40,594 nucleotides of DNA from Leucogyrophana mollusca. Lineage: Eukaryota; Basidiomycota; Agaricomycetes; Boletales. Positions within the stretch are counted from its first letter, which is position 1; each line of letters opens with the position of its first letter. Where the stretch lies: positions 1 to 40,594 of the forward strand of contig MU266573.1 in assembly GCA_021014945.1 (NCBI GenBank). Reading direction: 5' to 3'. Below the pieces are notes generated by a model. That model saw nothing but the letters and a program-made list of their open reading frames with translations, ran no database searches and was not told the origin of the DNA. This document shows positions 1-11,336 of this stretch, piece after piece. The position numbers and the translations under genes were made by a program.

Positions 1-1748
1 TATGATACTAGAATGTTCCAGTAGTCCGTACCGGCTATGATAAGTCGTATACAAACATGTGATAAATGTGAAATCATATGCTACATGTTCAACAGGAACG
101 ACTAAGATTGTTCCAGTCATTCGAAACTTTGGTTTGCATGCGGGAGACCAGGAGACGCCTCAAACACCAACGCTGAACACGAAACCATGCGCCTCTCCGA
201 CGGATATCATTGATGACGGATGTTCGCTACCAGTTTTCCAGGCGGCTTCCATGTACTTCCATGTCGTGACTGGCCGAACCGATCGCGATTCCCTTGGAAG
301 GTCGCTGACTAGGGCACACCTCTAAGAATGTCGACATCGTTCGCTGAATTTCGCTGATTGCGAGTCAGAGCAAGCGATCTTGGAATCAACCTGGTATGAC
401 ATCCGCGACCAGTATAACATCCCCCCTCACCCCATTCCCCTCTAGCCTTCACTCACCGCCGCCCAAATGTCTCCACCAAGACCTATCCACGTCCCTATGG
501 CTTCAATGGGGCAATTCACCAAGGCTTCGACAGGATTGAAACGTTCACAGTCACGGTATGTGATATTCGCGTCCCCGACAATTCTGCGTACCGTCGTGCC
601 GAAACGCTCCTTGATGGCGACAATTATGTGACGGGCACGGAGGAAGCGCGACCTGCATGGGTGCCAACGATAAAGCCGTCAGCAGTGAAGTCCAATCACA
701 TTCTCCCCCCCTCTCGGGCGTCACTTACCTCACGAAGTCCTCAACTAAAACCTCATTACTGACCAGTCTCACTATTCGATTCCCCGATACCCTGGATATA
801 GTCGTCGAATGGGCCGAAACAACCTGGCTTTTCATTCATGCCAGTGTCGCTATTGGCAGCTCGTGGACTCATTGGTGCTTTTGAACCCTGAGAGCCCACT
901 TGCCCTAAGCCCATCCCGGCCAACAATAACGAGGTTCGACAACACCTGGGGCTGACCACCATGCCTGGAGAGGAGACACTCCTAAAAGGTGCCGCCGGAA
1001 AGGGTGTAGGCTGATGAGAGGTCACTCCATGTCAAGGCGTACCGTGTACTGTGACATGCAATCCAGTCTGCGCTGCTCCAAGTGCTTGAGGAAATTCTCC
1101 CGCGGTAGGCGGACAGGCATGTAGTGCGAAGGGGAATATTGTATGGAAGATGTACTTACCGTCTTGACCGTGGTCAGATGAAACTATAAGAACCAACTTG
1201 AACCTGCGATAAGGCCTTCGCTTTGCAGAACTCAAGGCGACCTCGTTGCGGGGTGCCCAAGGCTCCATATTGGCGGTTGGGAACTCCGAGTCTACCCTTC
1301 CCCCGCCGTTGACATCATACGTACCACCTGATCAGTGATCGATCGTAGCAGGCGGTGATTGGTTTCGGACCATGGGGCATATCCGAGTCAATATTGTCCT
1401 GGCCGTGCGGCCCCACATTAACATGCGGGTCAGCGGTTGGGCCCGGGCGCGGGTCCCACTGCATAACTCAGCGTGCGGTCGTGGCTGCCGCCATGCAGGA
1501 CTGTTATCCGATATCGTGACACGATAGGTAGCACCCAAGGATAGCCCGCTCACCTGAAGTGGGGTACACTGCCAACAGATTACAAAGCAAGCGGCTTTTC
1601 GTTATCATGTCAACACGCTTGCGTGGGTCGGGGAACCGAGATAGCTATTAGCGGAACCTACTTGTAAGTCCGACCCTATAAGGTGGGCGACCTCGTTCAG
1701 TGTCGCCCTCGTTTCTTATCCGCTCACACCTCTCACCTCACACTGACA
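1..1748. other. 5' flank without a supportable gene; scattered coding-like scraps
   Basis: No reading frame here extends into a multi-exon gene I can close. Two short stretches on the minus strand look protein-like: one near 1150-1270 containing LIVSSDHGQ, and one near 1340-1470 containing GPHGQDNIDSDMPHG. A plus-strand stretch near 480-640 reads YGFNGAIHQGFDRIETFTV. They lie on different strands and frames, with stops between them, so they may be relics of older genes. The last few hundred bases must also hold the promoter of the bleomycin hydrolase gene that follows, but I see no clear core element. Confidence 0.4.
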
Positions 1749-3709
1749 ATGGGCTCGTCTCCATCCAAGGTATCCGCTCAGCCTACGGCTAAGTCTGAAG
1801 CTTCCAGCGTGGACATCGACGAGAAGGGCTTTGTTCGAGCGCCAACCCCATTGCTATCGCTTCCGAAGTCGACAAGCGGAGCGATATCGCTGTCTAATGT
1901 CGACGCCTGGGAGTCGTCCGTCGCAGCTAACCCGAAGGTCCAGCTTGCTCGCACTATTCTTGCGCACTCGGACATTAGGTCGACTCTCACGTCGCGTGAG
2001 GCTTCTGTAGCCATCCCTCACGTCTTCAACACTGAGGTCGAGTTCAAGACCGGCCCGGTTACGAACCAGAAATCCAGTGGGAGATGCTGGCTATTTGCAA
2101 CCACCAACGTTATCCGCTTCGAAGCTATGAAGAAGCTTAAATTGAAGGACTTCCAGTTCTCTCAGGTATGTAGATAGCCTTATACGTCAGTCTTGGAGCT
2201 TTACATGAACGTGTTCTTTTTGGCAGTCGTATCTCTTCTTCTGGGATAAACTCAACAAATCCAACTACTACCTCGAGCTTTCCATTGAGAATGCCGATCT
2301 TCCTGTCGACGATCGACTGGTCAACTTCCTCGCGAATGACCTTATCAGTGATGGTGGTCAGTGGGACATGGTTGTCAATCTCCTCGAGGTAACCCAACCT
2401 TCCTCTTTTGTGAGCTCCGCAGTCCACTAATATCTAAACAAGAACTATGGTCTCGTTCCTCAACCAGTATACCCCGAGTCCTTGCATTCGAGCCTTTCCA
2501 GCCCGATAAACAGTCTCCTCAAGCAGAAGCTCCGGGAGCACGCCCTCATCCTTCGGGAGCTGTCGGCATCTCTCCGCGCTGATGGATCACTCTCTGACGA
2601 GACCATCCTTGCCACTCTCCGCGCAAAGAAGGAATTGCTCATGCAGGAGGTTTATACCATCATGAGCGCTACCCTCGGTGTGCCACCCAAACCGGATGTC
2701 CCATTCACTTGGGAGTACTACACCGAGGATGGCAAGTATGCCAAATGGGAAGGAACTCCTGTGGAGTTCTACAAGTCATTTTCCGGGAAGTACGCGGTAC
2801 GTTTGCGCCAGCTAAACCAGCTTTGTCGGTTCACTCACTAAGGCCTGATGGCAGCCCGTTGAATCATTCTCCCTCATCAACGACCCCAGAAACGAATACA
2901 ACAAACTGTACACTGTCGACAAGCTGGGTAACATCTGGGGTGGGCGACCTGTACTATGTAAGTCATGTCGCCGAACTTCCTGTCATCCGCTCAATCATGC
3001 GCAGATGTTAACACAACGAGCGACGAACTGAAGGCGGCAGTCGTCCGTGTAAGTTCTTCTTTCTTGTTCATCCGATGTCTTGCTTACCGATGAGCTTTAG
3101 TCTATCCAAGCTGGCCAGCCTGTGTTCTTCGGCTGTGACGTTGGCAAGTTCTCGGATACCAAGAAGGACGTTGGGATTATGGACATTGATCTCTTCGAAT
3201 ACGAGGTAAGCTTCTTAGCGATGTCCCAACCAAGAAACAGCTAATTTATACCTTCCAACCGCAGCAAGCGTTTGACATCACCCTCGGGCTGACGAAGGCC
3301 CAGCGTCTCCAGACCAACGAATCGGCGATGACTCACGCAATGGTCATTTCCGCCGTCCATGTCGATGAGAAGACCGGGCGCGCGGTGCGCTTCAGAGTTG
3401 AGAACTCGTGGGGCGACGAGTCGGGTGCGAAGGGCTACAACGTCATGAGTGAGAAGTGGTTCGATCAGTACGTGTTTTCGATTGCTCGGTACCTCAAGAG
3501 TAAGCGACTAAGATCATATTTTCCCCTTAAGGTTCGTATACCAGGTCGTCGTGCACAAGTCCCTTGCGCCCAAGGAGCTTGTTAAGGTGTTTGAGGCTGG
3601 TGAGAAGACAGTCTTGCCCGCGTGGGACCCTATGGTGCGTTTCGACTTCATTTGTATTAATATTGCTTGGCCACAACCTGAAGCGCTCTTATAGGGTGCT
3701 CTCGCATGA
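1749..3709 (+). CDS. BLH1: bleomycin hydrolase (papain-like aminopeptidase, peptidase family C1B)
   Basis: This is a cytosolic cysteine aminopeptidase that forms a self-compartmentalised hexamer in the family and inactivates bleomycin and homocysteine thiolactone. Nine exons close the frame exactly: 1749-2165, 2227-2388, 2443-2796, 2855-2957, 3005-3048, 3101-3205, 3265-3467, 3532-3634 and 3695-3709. They give 501 residues, normal for the fungal family. The catalytic triad is visible: Cys113 in SSGRCWLFA, His419 in MTHAMVISAVH and Asn442 in RVENSWG. Also typical are the FKTGPVTNQKSSGRCW block and the C-terminal LPAWDPMGALA, whose tail reaches into the active site in yeast Blh1 and limits cleavage. 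The start is the MGSSPSK methionine; an upstream in-frame ATG at 1683 would only add an unconserved leader. The last exon is 15 bases long including the stop, and the fifth is 44 bases. No truncation is seen. Confidence 0.95.
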
Positions 3710-5295
3710 GCGTCGTACTGGGGCTGGTGATGTTTAGATGTCAATACCACTCTAGACTAGAGTCCCGCAACCTGTACCTCTTACGTGTTGTTCGTCAGAT
3801 ACCTCCGAAATTTTCTCGTTCGTACAACCATCTCTTGCGCGTGAATCAATTGTCCTGCAGGAAGATGTCGCAATTTATCGACCGCTCGGTGGACATTGTG
3901 TCGTCCAGGTTATGGCCCCCTTCATTTTGCACGGTAAGAATCGATATTCTTTGTCCGCTTTATAGTTCAGCATCCAATCCCAAAGCTCGGGCGAGCAACT
4001 CTTCCCACAATACCAATTGCTGGCTTGGGTATCTCATTCCAGAGTGGCTTGACTTCCACCTTTCCTCCACGCCTTCTGAAATGGCGGCGTGGGTGTTCGG
4101 GCAGCTCTTCGTGTCGCGATTTGTCACCCGGAAACTGGTTCAGAGTCCGCAATACTCGTATCTTCGGAAGGAGCAAGAGACCCCCATGGATGGCGAATTT
4201 AGACGGACGCTGATTCAATTACCACTCATTTTCTTGTTGGGCAGTAATTCCTGCTGTTAGCTAAAGGCGAAGGCAACAGGGTACGGACCAATGTTTGTTA
4301 CTCTGCGCAAAACCTGGACCAATGAGATGCTCCCTGTTTTTCAGGAATGAGAGACTGAAACGCCACCGACACACTCATGGCGTCCGGCTGGAACTGATCA
4401 GGTTCTCAAATAAGCTTTTCAGACGCCAATCTTGGTACGACATGTTCCGTGATTCCCATCATTCCAAGCTTCGTCTCTGATGAAAACAGGTTACCACATT
4501 CCTCAAAATCCTCATATGCATCCAGCGTCCGAGGGGCGTTGGCCCCAGCTCTGTTTACAGGTGCAATGGCCCAAAACATGGCCACTCTCCGGTGAGTAGT
4601 GTACAATGCTTCCATGTACTAAACTCAATGGCGTCCCTCAGGCTTGAATCCGACGGACCATGCGGCTATCTCTTGGCTGGGCGGGAGGTATGTGGCTCCC
4701 AAGCCAACCATTAACATACAGGCTACCCGGTATACCGTCCCCGCCCGTATATCTTTATGAATACGACCGCGAGGGAGCTCCATACCGCCGAAGCACTAGC
4801 AACACGAGTCCAGTCACTTGCGGTCTCACTGCATCACACGCCAACAGTACATTTCGAGAACATGCGGCTAGAGCAGCACTATGTCAAGGTGCAGTAGCCT
4901 GGACTGTCGTGGTTTCCTGAGGGTTATGTACTTTTTTCGGTATGATTTATGTATCTATACCTGGGTTCCCTGTGACTTAACTTTCACCTTAACCTTCTGA
5001 AATCGTCCGTGTTATGATTCTAATACATACCCTCAATGCTGTCATACTCTGTCATACTGTTTGTACGAACTGAACGCAGCCTGGACAGTCATGGACGCAA
5101 TTCCTTGTCCCAGTTCCGGTCAATGGACAATCATGGTGCCGGAGTCCGACCTTCCGAATTGCGATGACCCGCCGGATTTCCCACGTGGTACGTCGATCAC
5201 CGGCATCCAATCGCAATCCCAAGTTTATACCGAGCAGCTAGAACGGAGCTACCCGTTTCACCCTCTACGCATCTCTAGCTGCAATAACGCCCATA
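3710..5295. other. 1.6 kb intergenic stretch, no supportable gene
   Basis: This lies between bleomycin hydrolase and ferrochelatase, both on the plus strand. Open frames exist (for example 3706-4260 and 4660-4920, plus strand), but their translations are compositionally random, lack motifs and do not extend through plausible splice sites. The right end must include the ferrochelatase promoter. A plus-strand open frame at 5061-5414 overlaps the first ferrochelatase exon in another frame and appears to be a shadow. Confidence 0.5.
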
Positions 5296-6757
5296 ATGCT
5301 ACCCCAGTTATCGAGAGCAGGAATGTCTCGGGCAGTGAGACGTATGGCCACCTTGCATCCTGCTCCGACGACAGGGAAAAGGTGAGCTACACACTGAATT
5401 GTGGACTGGAGTGACATCTGACGTGGAACGTTAGTCCCACAGGTACGTATGGTCTCTGTTTGTACTAGAACGACTGTATAAATCGTGCAAAATGACAGCT
5501 ATTGTGATGCTAAACATGGGAGGGCCTTCTACGGTACAGCACACATCTACAAACTCTTCGGTAGCGTTTCATACAATGGTTGTTCGCAGGTGCCGGAGAC
5601 ACACGACTTTCTCAAGAACCTTTTCATGGACGGTGACCTCATTCCACTACCATTCCAGCGCGTCCTTGCTCCCCTCATCGCCCGAAGGCGCACACCGCAG
5701 ATCGAGAAGCAGTACGCAGACATTGGCGGGGGGTCACCCATCCGTCGATATACGGAGCTCCAAGGCGCAGGAATGTGTTCATTACTAGATGAGCTTCACC
5801 CCGAAAGTGCACCGCACAAGCCTTATGTCGCGTTTCGCTACGCGAATCCTTTGACGGACGAAACAGCGCGGCAGATGAAGGCAGACGGCGTGAAGCGGGC
5901 TATTGCTTTCACACAGTATCCTCAGTATAGCTGTAGTACGACTGGGAGCAGCTTGAACGAGCTCTTCAGAAGAGGGAGGGCTGGTGAAATAGGCGACATT
6001 GAATGGAGTGTGATTGATCGCTGGGGCACACATCCTGGTTTTATCGAGGTCAGACATATACCACCTATGTTCCTTTTTCATCGAACAAACGTTAATCGGA
6101 TCTCTTGCAGGCCGTCGCACAAAACATCGAAGCAGCGTTGTCGAAATTCCAACAATCAGATCGTTCGGAGGTCGTCCTTCTCTTTTCCGCTCACTCACTA
6201 CCTATGTCTGTTGTGAACCGCGGAGATCCATATGTTCTCGAGGTATCGGCCTCCGTCAACGCTGTCATGGACCGCCTAGGTCATTCGAACCCATATCGTC
6301 TAGTCTGGCAGTCACAAGTCGGGCCATCCGCCTGGATGGGAATGCAAACTGGGGAGGCTATCAAAGGGCTTGCCCGCCTGGGAAAGAAACACGTCGTTCT
6401 GGTCCCGATCGCTTTCACTAGCGACCACATTGAGACGCTCTACGAGCTTGATCTCGAGTATGCTGCTGAAGGACGAGAGGTACGCGCTATTGACAGAAAC
6501 ACTACCTGTTCTCCACTGATGGGAAATTCGCCACCTGTTAACTGTAGCTCGGGATGGAGATTCACCGCGCAGAGTCCCTCAACGAATCCCCCGTATTTAT
6601 CCGTGCATTGGCTGATATAACGGCGCAGCATCTTCGTGAATATTCGTCTGGCAAAGTGGGTCCAACGAGCGTACAGTTGGGTCTTCGGTGCCCAGGGTGT
6701 ACAAACGCGACCTGTGGTCAGCAAAAACACTGGTTTGCTCGTGCTGGTCGTAATTAA
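5296..6757 (+). CDS. HEM15: ferrochelatase, mitochondrial, with [2Fe-2S] cysteines
   Basis: Ferrochelatase inserts Fe2+ into protoporphyrin IX, the last step of haem synthesis, at the matrix side of the inner mitochondrial membrane. My model has six exons: 5296-5381, 5435-5442, 5499-5533, 5590-6048, 6111-6479 and 6548-6757, giving 388 residues. The second exon is only 8 bases (tcccacag), but it is needed to connect an arginine-rich, acid-free leader (MLPQLSRAGMSRAVRRM) to the conserved SPTAIVMLNMGGPST. Family signatures present are FTQYPQYSCSTTGSS, FSAHSLP with the catalytic His224, QSQVGPSAWMGMQTGEA and FTSDHIETLYELD. Cys158 plus Cys367, Cys370 and Cys375 (CPGCTNATC) match the four [2Fe-2S] ligands of the human and fission yeast enzymes, which budding yeast Hem15 lacks. 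An internal ATG at 5493 would give a leaderless MTAIVMLN form if the preceding intron were retained. It is convergent with the UNC93-like gene, 277 bases apart. Confidence 0.94.
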
Positions 6758-7034
6758 AGTCGTCGCTATCATCGATGAAATGCAAACCTCGGAACCTGTG
6801 TTTTGGTGCTCCCGTCTCCTCCGGCTTTGGGTGATAAATCACTTCAGCGGGTACATTGACAATACGATCCTCTACTCCCATCTCATACCGGTAACCGGGA
6901 CGCCCTCATAATCTTGACTGCGCCACCAGTCACACTGGGGCCTTTTCTGCTGTTTGGTCCATCTGTGCCCCACGCATTGCGGCCCTAAAATCATCAAAAG
7001 ACCTCAATATCGGTTCAAAGTGCAGGTGGTTTAC
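6758..7034. other. intergenic between convergent genes, with a coding-like minus-strand scrap
   Basis: This lies between the ferrochelatase stop and the UNC93-like stop. On the minus strand an open frame running through about 6907-6770 reads RYEMGVEDRIVNVP and PAEVIYHPKPEETG, then FRGLHFIDDSDDF, and runs on antisense into ferrochelatase exon 6. Composition resembles real protein, but no acceptor or start links it to the transporter, whose stop is well supported by its paralogue. It may be 3' UTR or a gene relic. Confidence 0.35.
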
Positions 7035-8955
7035 CTACAAGGTTTCGTCCTCCGTGTCTGTGTGGTTCTTGACACGCATATATATCATGGGAAACGCGAA
7101 AACAAGACCCCCAGCCATCAAGCCCCAAGTGGACAAAAATATATTCATATATCTGCATGAAAACCGATCAGCACCAATACACATATTGAGTACTCGTTGG
7201 ACGCACGGCAGGCCAACTGCGTCGGCGCGCCAAACCCCTGCGCCTCCCGCAGACTGAATAGACTTGTCTTGCGGGCCCTGTTAACTTAAATCATGGGGTG
7301 GGACATAAAAACTTACAGAATCCAATGAAAACCGCCAGTTTGGCGGGATCATTGGTCATGGCGCCCATTAGCCAATATGCCGTGGTTTGCCACATGGAAT
7401 CGAGGAGGCCGTAAAGAATCATAAGCCAGCAATGAGCGGCAAAGTCAGCGGAGTAGATGTCCATTTTCTGTGCGTCAGGAGGTATTGATTGACGAGTGTA
7501 CGTTCTGGAAGCCACGTAGCAAACTATGTCAGGAAGCCCCGGGGTACGGGGCGTTAGTGGAACGCACCTTTGGTAGAAATAAGCCCAGATGTTGACCGCG
7601 AAAGTGCCAAAGAATAGAGTGGACCAAGCTAAGAAAGCACGTGCCCTACGGGTCATACGAGCTTGATCCAACGCGACCCCAATGGCTATGGATCCGAATA
7701 TCTGTGCCAGCCAATAAACGAAGTTGTTCAGCGCCCGGGCACGGATATCGAAGATTGCAGAATTGTAGTCGTTGAACTCTGGTGCGTTAAGGGGCGCAAT
7801 GAGAAACGGCGACGCTATCTTAGCGAGGAGACTGTCACTTACGCCAGGTGTAAAAGTAGTTGCTCGAAAAGAACATCGGGAAGAGGAGGAGGATCATGGG
7901 GTCGGTCCGGATGGTGACCCAGAGCCCGTAAACCTCAGTCTTCCATGAAGGGCGACGGACAATAACAACCTTGGTCCCGTCGGCGCGAATAATGTTTTCA
8001 GGGTCGGCCATTGACGCTGGGATAGTCAGGGCTATCAAAGATAGCACCAAGAATGCGACCTGCGTCACTGTCGGTAAGAATCGGAGGTGACCACGTTGAA
8101 TGAGCGTACATATGTTCCATTACCGACTTGAAGAAAATCAAGCACTTAGGCGGGGATAAATGGGAATGTGGAGAAAAACTACATACCGCTGTTATTCTGC
8201 AACAGCCAATCGAGTTAGGACAGCAAGAGGGTGTACATTTCGAGTGGTACGAACCGTTCGCTGGAAGTTTTGGCCGAATGATACCGCAGACCCTACCACA
8301 GCTCCGAGGTTGAAGATTGCCCAAAAGATAGCAATGAAGACACCCTTCTGGGCCTCCGTGGCGTAAGCCAACATCAGCGAGCCCTGCGACGTCCACAGGA
8401 GTGCAGACGAGAAACCGAGAATGGCCCCCGCCGCAACTACAAACGCGCCAGCACCCGGATGAATATTGATTGCGCTGATAAGACGGTTATACCTGATTCA
8501 AAGACCGCTATCATTGACAAGGCGCTTACAGATACGAGCCAAAGAACAGTGGATATGCCAAAGTGCCTAGCTGGAGAGTTCGTCGAGGACCGAGCTTATT
8601 AAACACCGAACTTTAGGGATTTAATATTTACATGAGGATGGAAAGGTTGAGACACGTACCCAGCAAAAAAGGATACAGCAGAGGTCGTCGAATAGAGTGC
8701 TGCGTTGGAATTTGCCGAGGTGGTTGCGTCGACTTGTCCGCCGCCACCAAGACCAGTAAGCGCGTTAAACATTCCCGGGCACAAAAAGCAGATGACTCCA
8801 AGCAGTACGACCTGTGTGACCGGGTGATAATAAAGACTGTGCAGGCTTTTCCGATGCTCGAGCATGCGGGACCGAGACGGCGGGCTGTCGACACTTTTGG
8901 TGCTGACCTTGTCGAGTTCATCGTCGGGGAGACTCATTGTTTCACCAGATGGCAT
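7035..8955 (-). CDS. UNC93-like MFS transporter, copy A
   Basis: This is a polytopic membrane protein of the UNC93/DUF895 branch of the major facilitator superfamily; the substrate is unknown. Ten exons in transcript order: 8955-8660, 8610-8530, 8474-8255, 8196-8187, 8126-8110, 8059-7843, 7778-7568, 7504-7317, 7267-7207 and 7152-7035. They give 472 residues. Two exons are tiny, 10 bases (aataacagcg) and 17 bases (tcggtaatggaacatat), and together encode the NNSVGNGTY loop. Visible motifs are NALTGLGGGGQVDATTSAN near the first helix, ATEAQKGVFIAIFWAIFNLG, LGAVVGSAVSF and FFSSNYFYTW. The intron before exon 3 could instead end at 8493, adding six residues, but 8475 gives a normal intron length and matches copy B. 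Copy B lies directly upstream on the same strand, so this is a tandem duplication. A second in-frame methionine, MSLPDDEL, lies six residues in. Confidence 0.92.
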
Positions 8956-9340
8956 GGAAGAGGTTGCAAGGATTCCTCTTGATATCGCTTGATATCGCAG
9001 GTTCGATATCTCACAAAGAGCGCCGGTACATCATGTGGTATACCGTGCCGCACCCTGCTCCTCATCAGAACAGGTTTACAACCGAAGACCCTACTAAATA
9101 TAGGTGAGATAAGGTATACTGGGAAATAACTCACCTTTGCCTTCCGTGTCGGGATAGACTTCGCGAAACTGGTACACGTCGGAACAGTGGGATATTTCTA
9201 GGACCGCAGGGAATAGAAAGCGATAATCCACTTTCGTTTCATTTAAGTCACTCGGACTCCACACCGAAGGCCACACGCATACTTAAAACCGTATAGCTCA
9301 AATTCTCAATGTCATCGATGACTCGCTGGTAATGGTATAC
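8956..9340. other. spacer between the tandem UNC93-like genes
   Basis: It carries the 3' end of copy B and the promoter of copy A. A 60-codon minus-strand open frame (9276-9094) has protein-like composition but no splice partner or motif. No duplicated flank shared with the other side of copy A is obvious by eye. Confidence 0.4.
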
Positions 9341-11269
9341 TCACCTTGTCTGGTCGTCTCCATCCGTATAATCCTTGACACGAAGGTATACCATCGGGAA
9401 AGCGAAGGCGAGGCCACTCGCGGTGAGAGCCCACGTTGACGCAAAAATGTTCATATATCTATATGTATTTTACTAAGCAGGAATAAGACGCGGATCATGG
9501 AATATACACACGGCACCCCCACTCCGTCAGCACGCCAAACCCCAGCGGCTCCTGCACACTGAAGGGATTTGTCTGATTATACTAAGTGAACCACCAATGT
9601 CGCGGTGAGCTGAATGCCACGTACAGAAACCAACAAAGACCGCAAGTTTCGCAGGGTCATTAGACATCGCACCCATCAGCCAGTACGCAGTTGTCTGCCA
9701 CATGGCGTCAAATAGCCCATAAAAAACCATCAGCCAGCAGTGTGCGATGTATCCGGTGTCGTAGATGTCCATCTTTTGTGCATTAGGGAGAATTGATTGT
9801 CGGGTGTACGTTCTGCGCGCAGTGAAGGGGATCAAGCCGTGATATATTGACGTGCTCGTTGTTTCCATACCTTTGATAGAAGTAAGCCCACAGGTGAACG
9901 GCCATCAACATGACCAGCAGCGCAAGCCAGCCAATGAAAGCGCGCCTGCGTCGACTGAGTCGATTGCGATCGAGTAATACACCAGTCAGAATGGATCCGA
10001 AAATCTGTGCCACCCAATACACAAGGTTGTTCAAAGCTCGAGCGCGTATATTGAACAGAGCAGCATTGTAGTCGTTGAATTCTGTAGTGGGGCATTCACT
10101 GATCAGGTCTGACGCCACAAAAGACTTTATGGCTGACTTACGCCATGTGTAGAAATAGTTGCTAGCAAAGAACATAGGGAAGAGAAGGACGATCATAGGG
10201 TCTGTCTGTAAAGCTACCCAGAGGCCGAGTAGTTCAGCCTTCCATGACGGCTGGCGGACAGCGACGACAGTCGTCCCATCAGTTCGGACCATCCGAGTCT
10301 TCTCAGGATCGACCATGAATGCAGGGACAACCAAACCTATCAAAGATAAGACCAGAAATCCCACCTGGTCATTCGTCAAGGGAGAAACGCAACACAGTGG
10401 GAGTATGCACTCACATAAGTCCCATTTCCGACTGATAATAGGGTGAGCCGCAGGATAATAGGTCTCCAGGATCAACCGTAACGCACCATTGTTATTCTGC
10501 CAGCAAACGTGAAAAGCATGACCAGCATAGTCTAGCAAGATAGAATAAGCGCTTACCGTCCTATGAAAATTCTGCGCGAATGACACTGCTGAACCAACGA
10601 CGGCCCCCAAGTTGAAGATAGCCCAAAATATGGAGATGAAAATGCCCTTCTGAGCTTCTGTCGCATAGCTCAACATGATAGAACCCTGTGCTGTCCACAG
10701 GAACGCCGCTGAGATTCCCAGAAGCACCCCAGCCACGACAACGAAGCCTCCAGCACCAGGATGTATACTGATGGCTCTGATGGGATGTTTAGAGCCGTCG
10801 CATCTACAAATCCTCTCGGACGTACAGGTAGGATCCGAACATTAGCGGATAGCCTAGCGCGCCCAATTGAAGGGTACGTTTGGGCCCAAGTTTGTTATGA
10901 ACGGAACTTCGCAGACTCGTCAGCTGGCAAGTAGCGAAATTCAAATGGTCACTAGACGTACCCGGCGAAGAACGCAACAGCGGAACCGGTGGAATACAAC
11001 GCTGCATTGGAGTTGGCAGATGTCGTTGCATCAATTTGGCCTCCTCCTCCGAGCCCAGTGAGCGCGTTGAACATTCCGGGAAGCAGAAAGCAGACGAAGC
11101 CAAGTAAGACAATCTGAGAGACGGGGTGATAATATACACCCCTCAACCCTTTTCGATGCTCGATAACGTCTTGTAGAGCAGGATCGCTGACGCTCCGCGT
11201 ACTGAACCTTTCGTTGGATAGATGCGACATGGTTTGGGTTGAGGTGGGATGTTCGCCTGGTGGCAGCAT
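9341..11269 (-). CDS. UNC93-like MFS transporter, copy B
   Basis: Paralogue of the adjacent downstream copy A. Ten exons in transcript order: 11269-10962, 10906-10826, 10776-10557, 10496-10487, 10431-10415, 10364-10142, 10081-9871, 9812-9625, 9572-9512 and 9458-9341, giving 478 residues. Eight of the ten exons have exactly the same length as in copy A. Only the first exon and the sixth (two residues longer here) differ. The 10-base and 17-base exons recur (aataacaatg and tcggaaatgggacttat) and encode NNNVGNGTY. Motifs include NALTGLGGGGQIDATTSAN, ATEAQKGIFISIFWAIFNLG, FFASNYFYTW and the C-terminal YLRVKDYTDGDDQTR. Translation may start at the later methionine MSHLSNERF (11230), which aligns with MSLPDDEL in copy A. 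Both copies end in the same place, which supports the stops. Substrate is not inferable. Confidence 0.92.
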
Positions 11270-11336
11270 ATGGGCATGTAAAGATTAGTGCTGCCAAGCA
11301 TCCGCAAGGGACGGCCATATGGCACACGGTTGTCCA

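Noticed and set aside
1032..1268. LIVSSDHGQ resembling a sulfatase or alkaline-phosphatase metal site
   Set aside because: Only this short string fits; the needed upstream and downstream blocks were not found in consistent frame or order.
5061..5414. 117-codon plus-strand frame upstream of ferrochelatase
   Set aside because: Begins at TTG, has no motif, and its frame does not join the enzyme; another frame of the same DNA gives the targeting leader.
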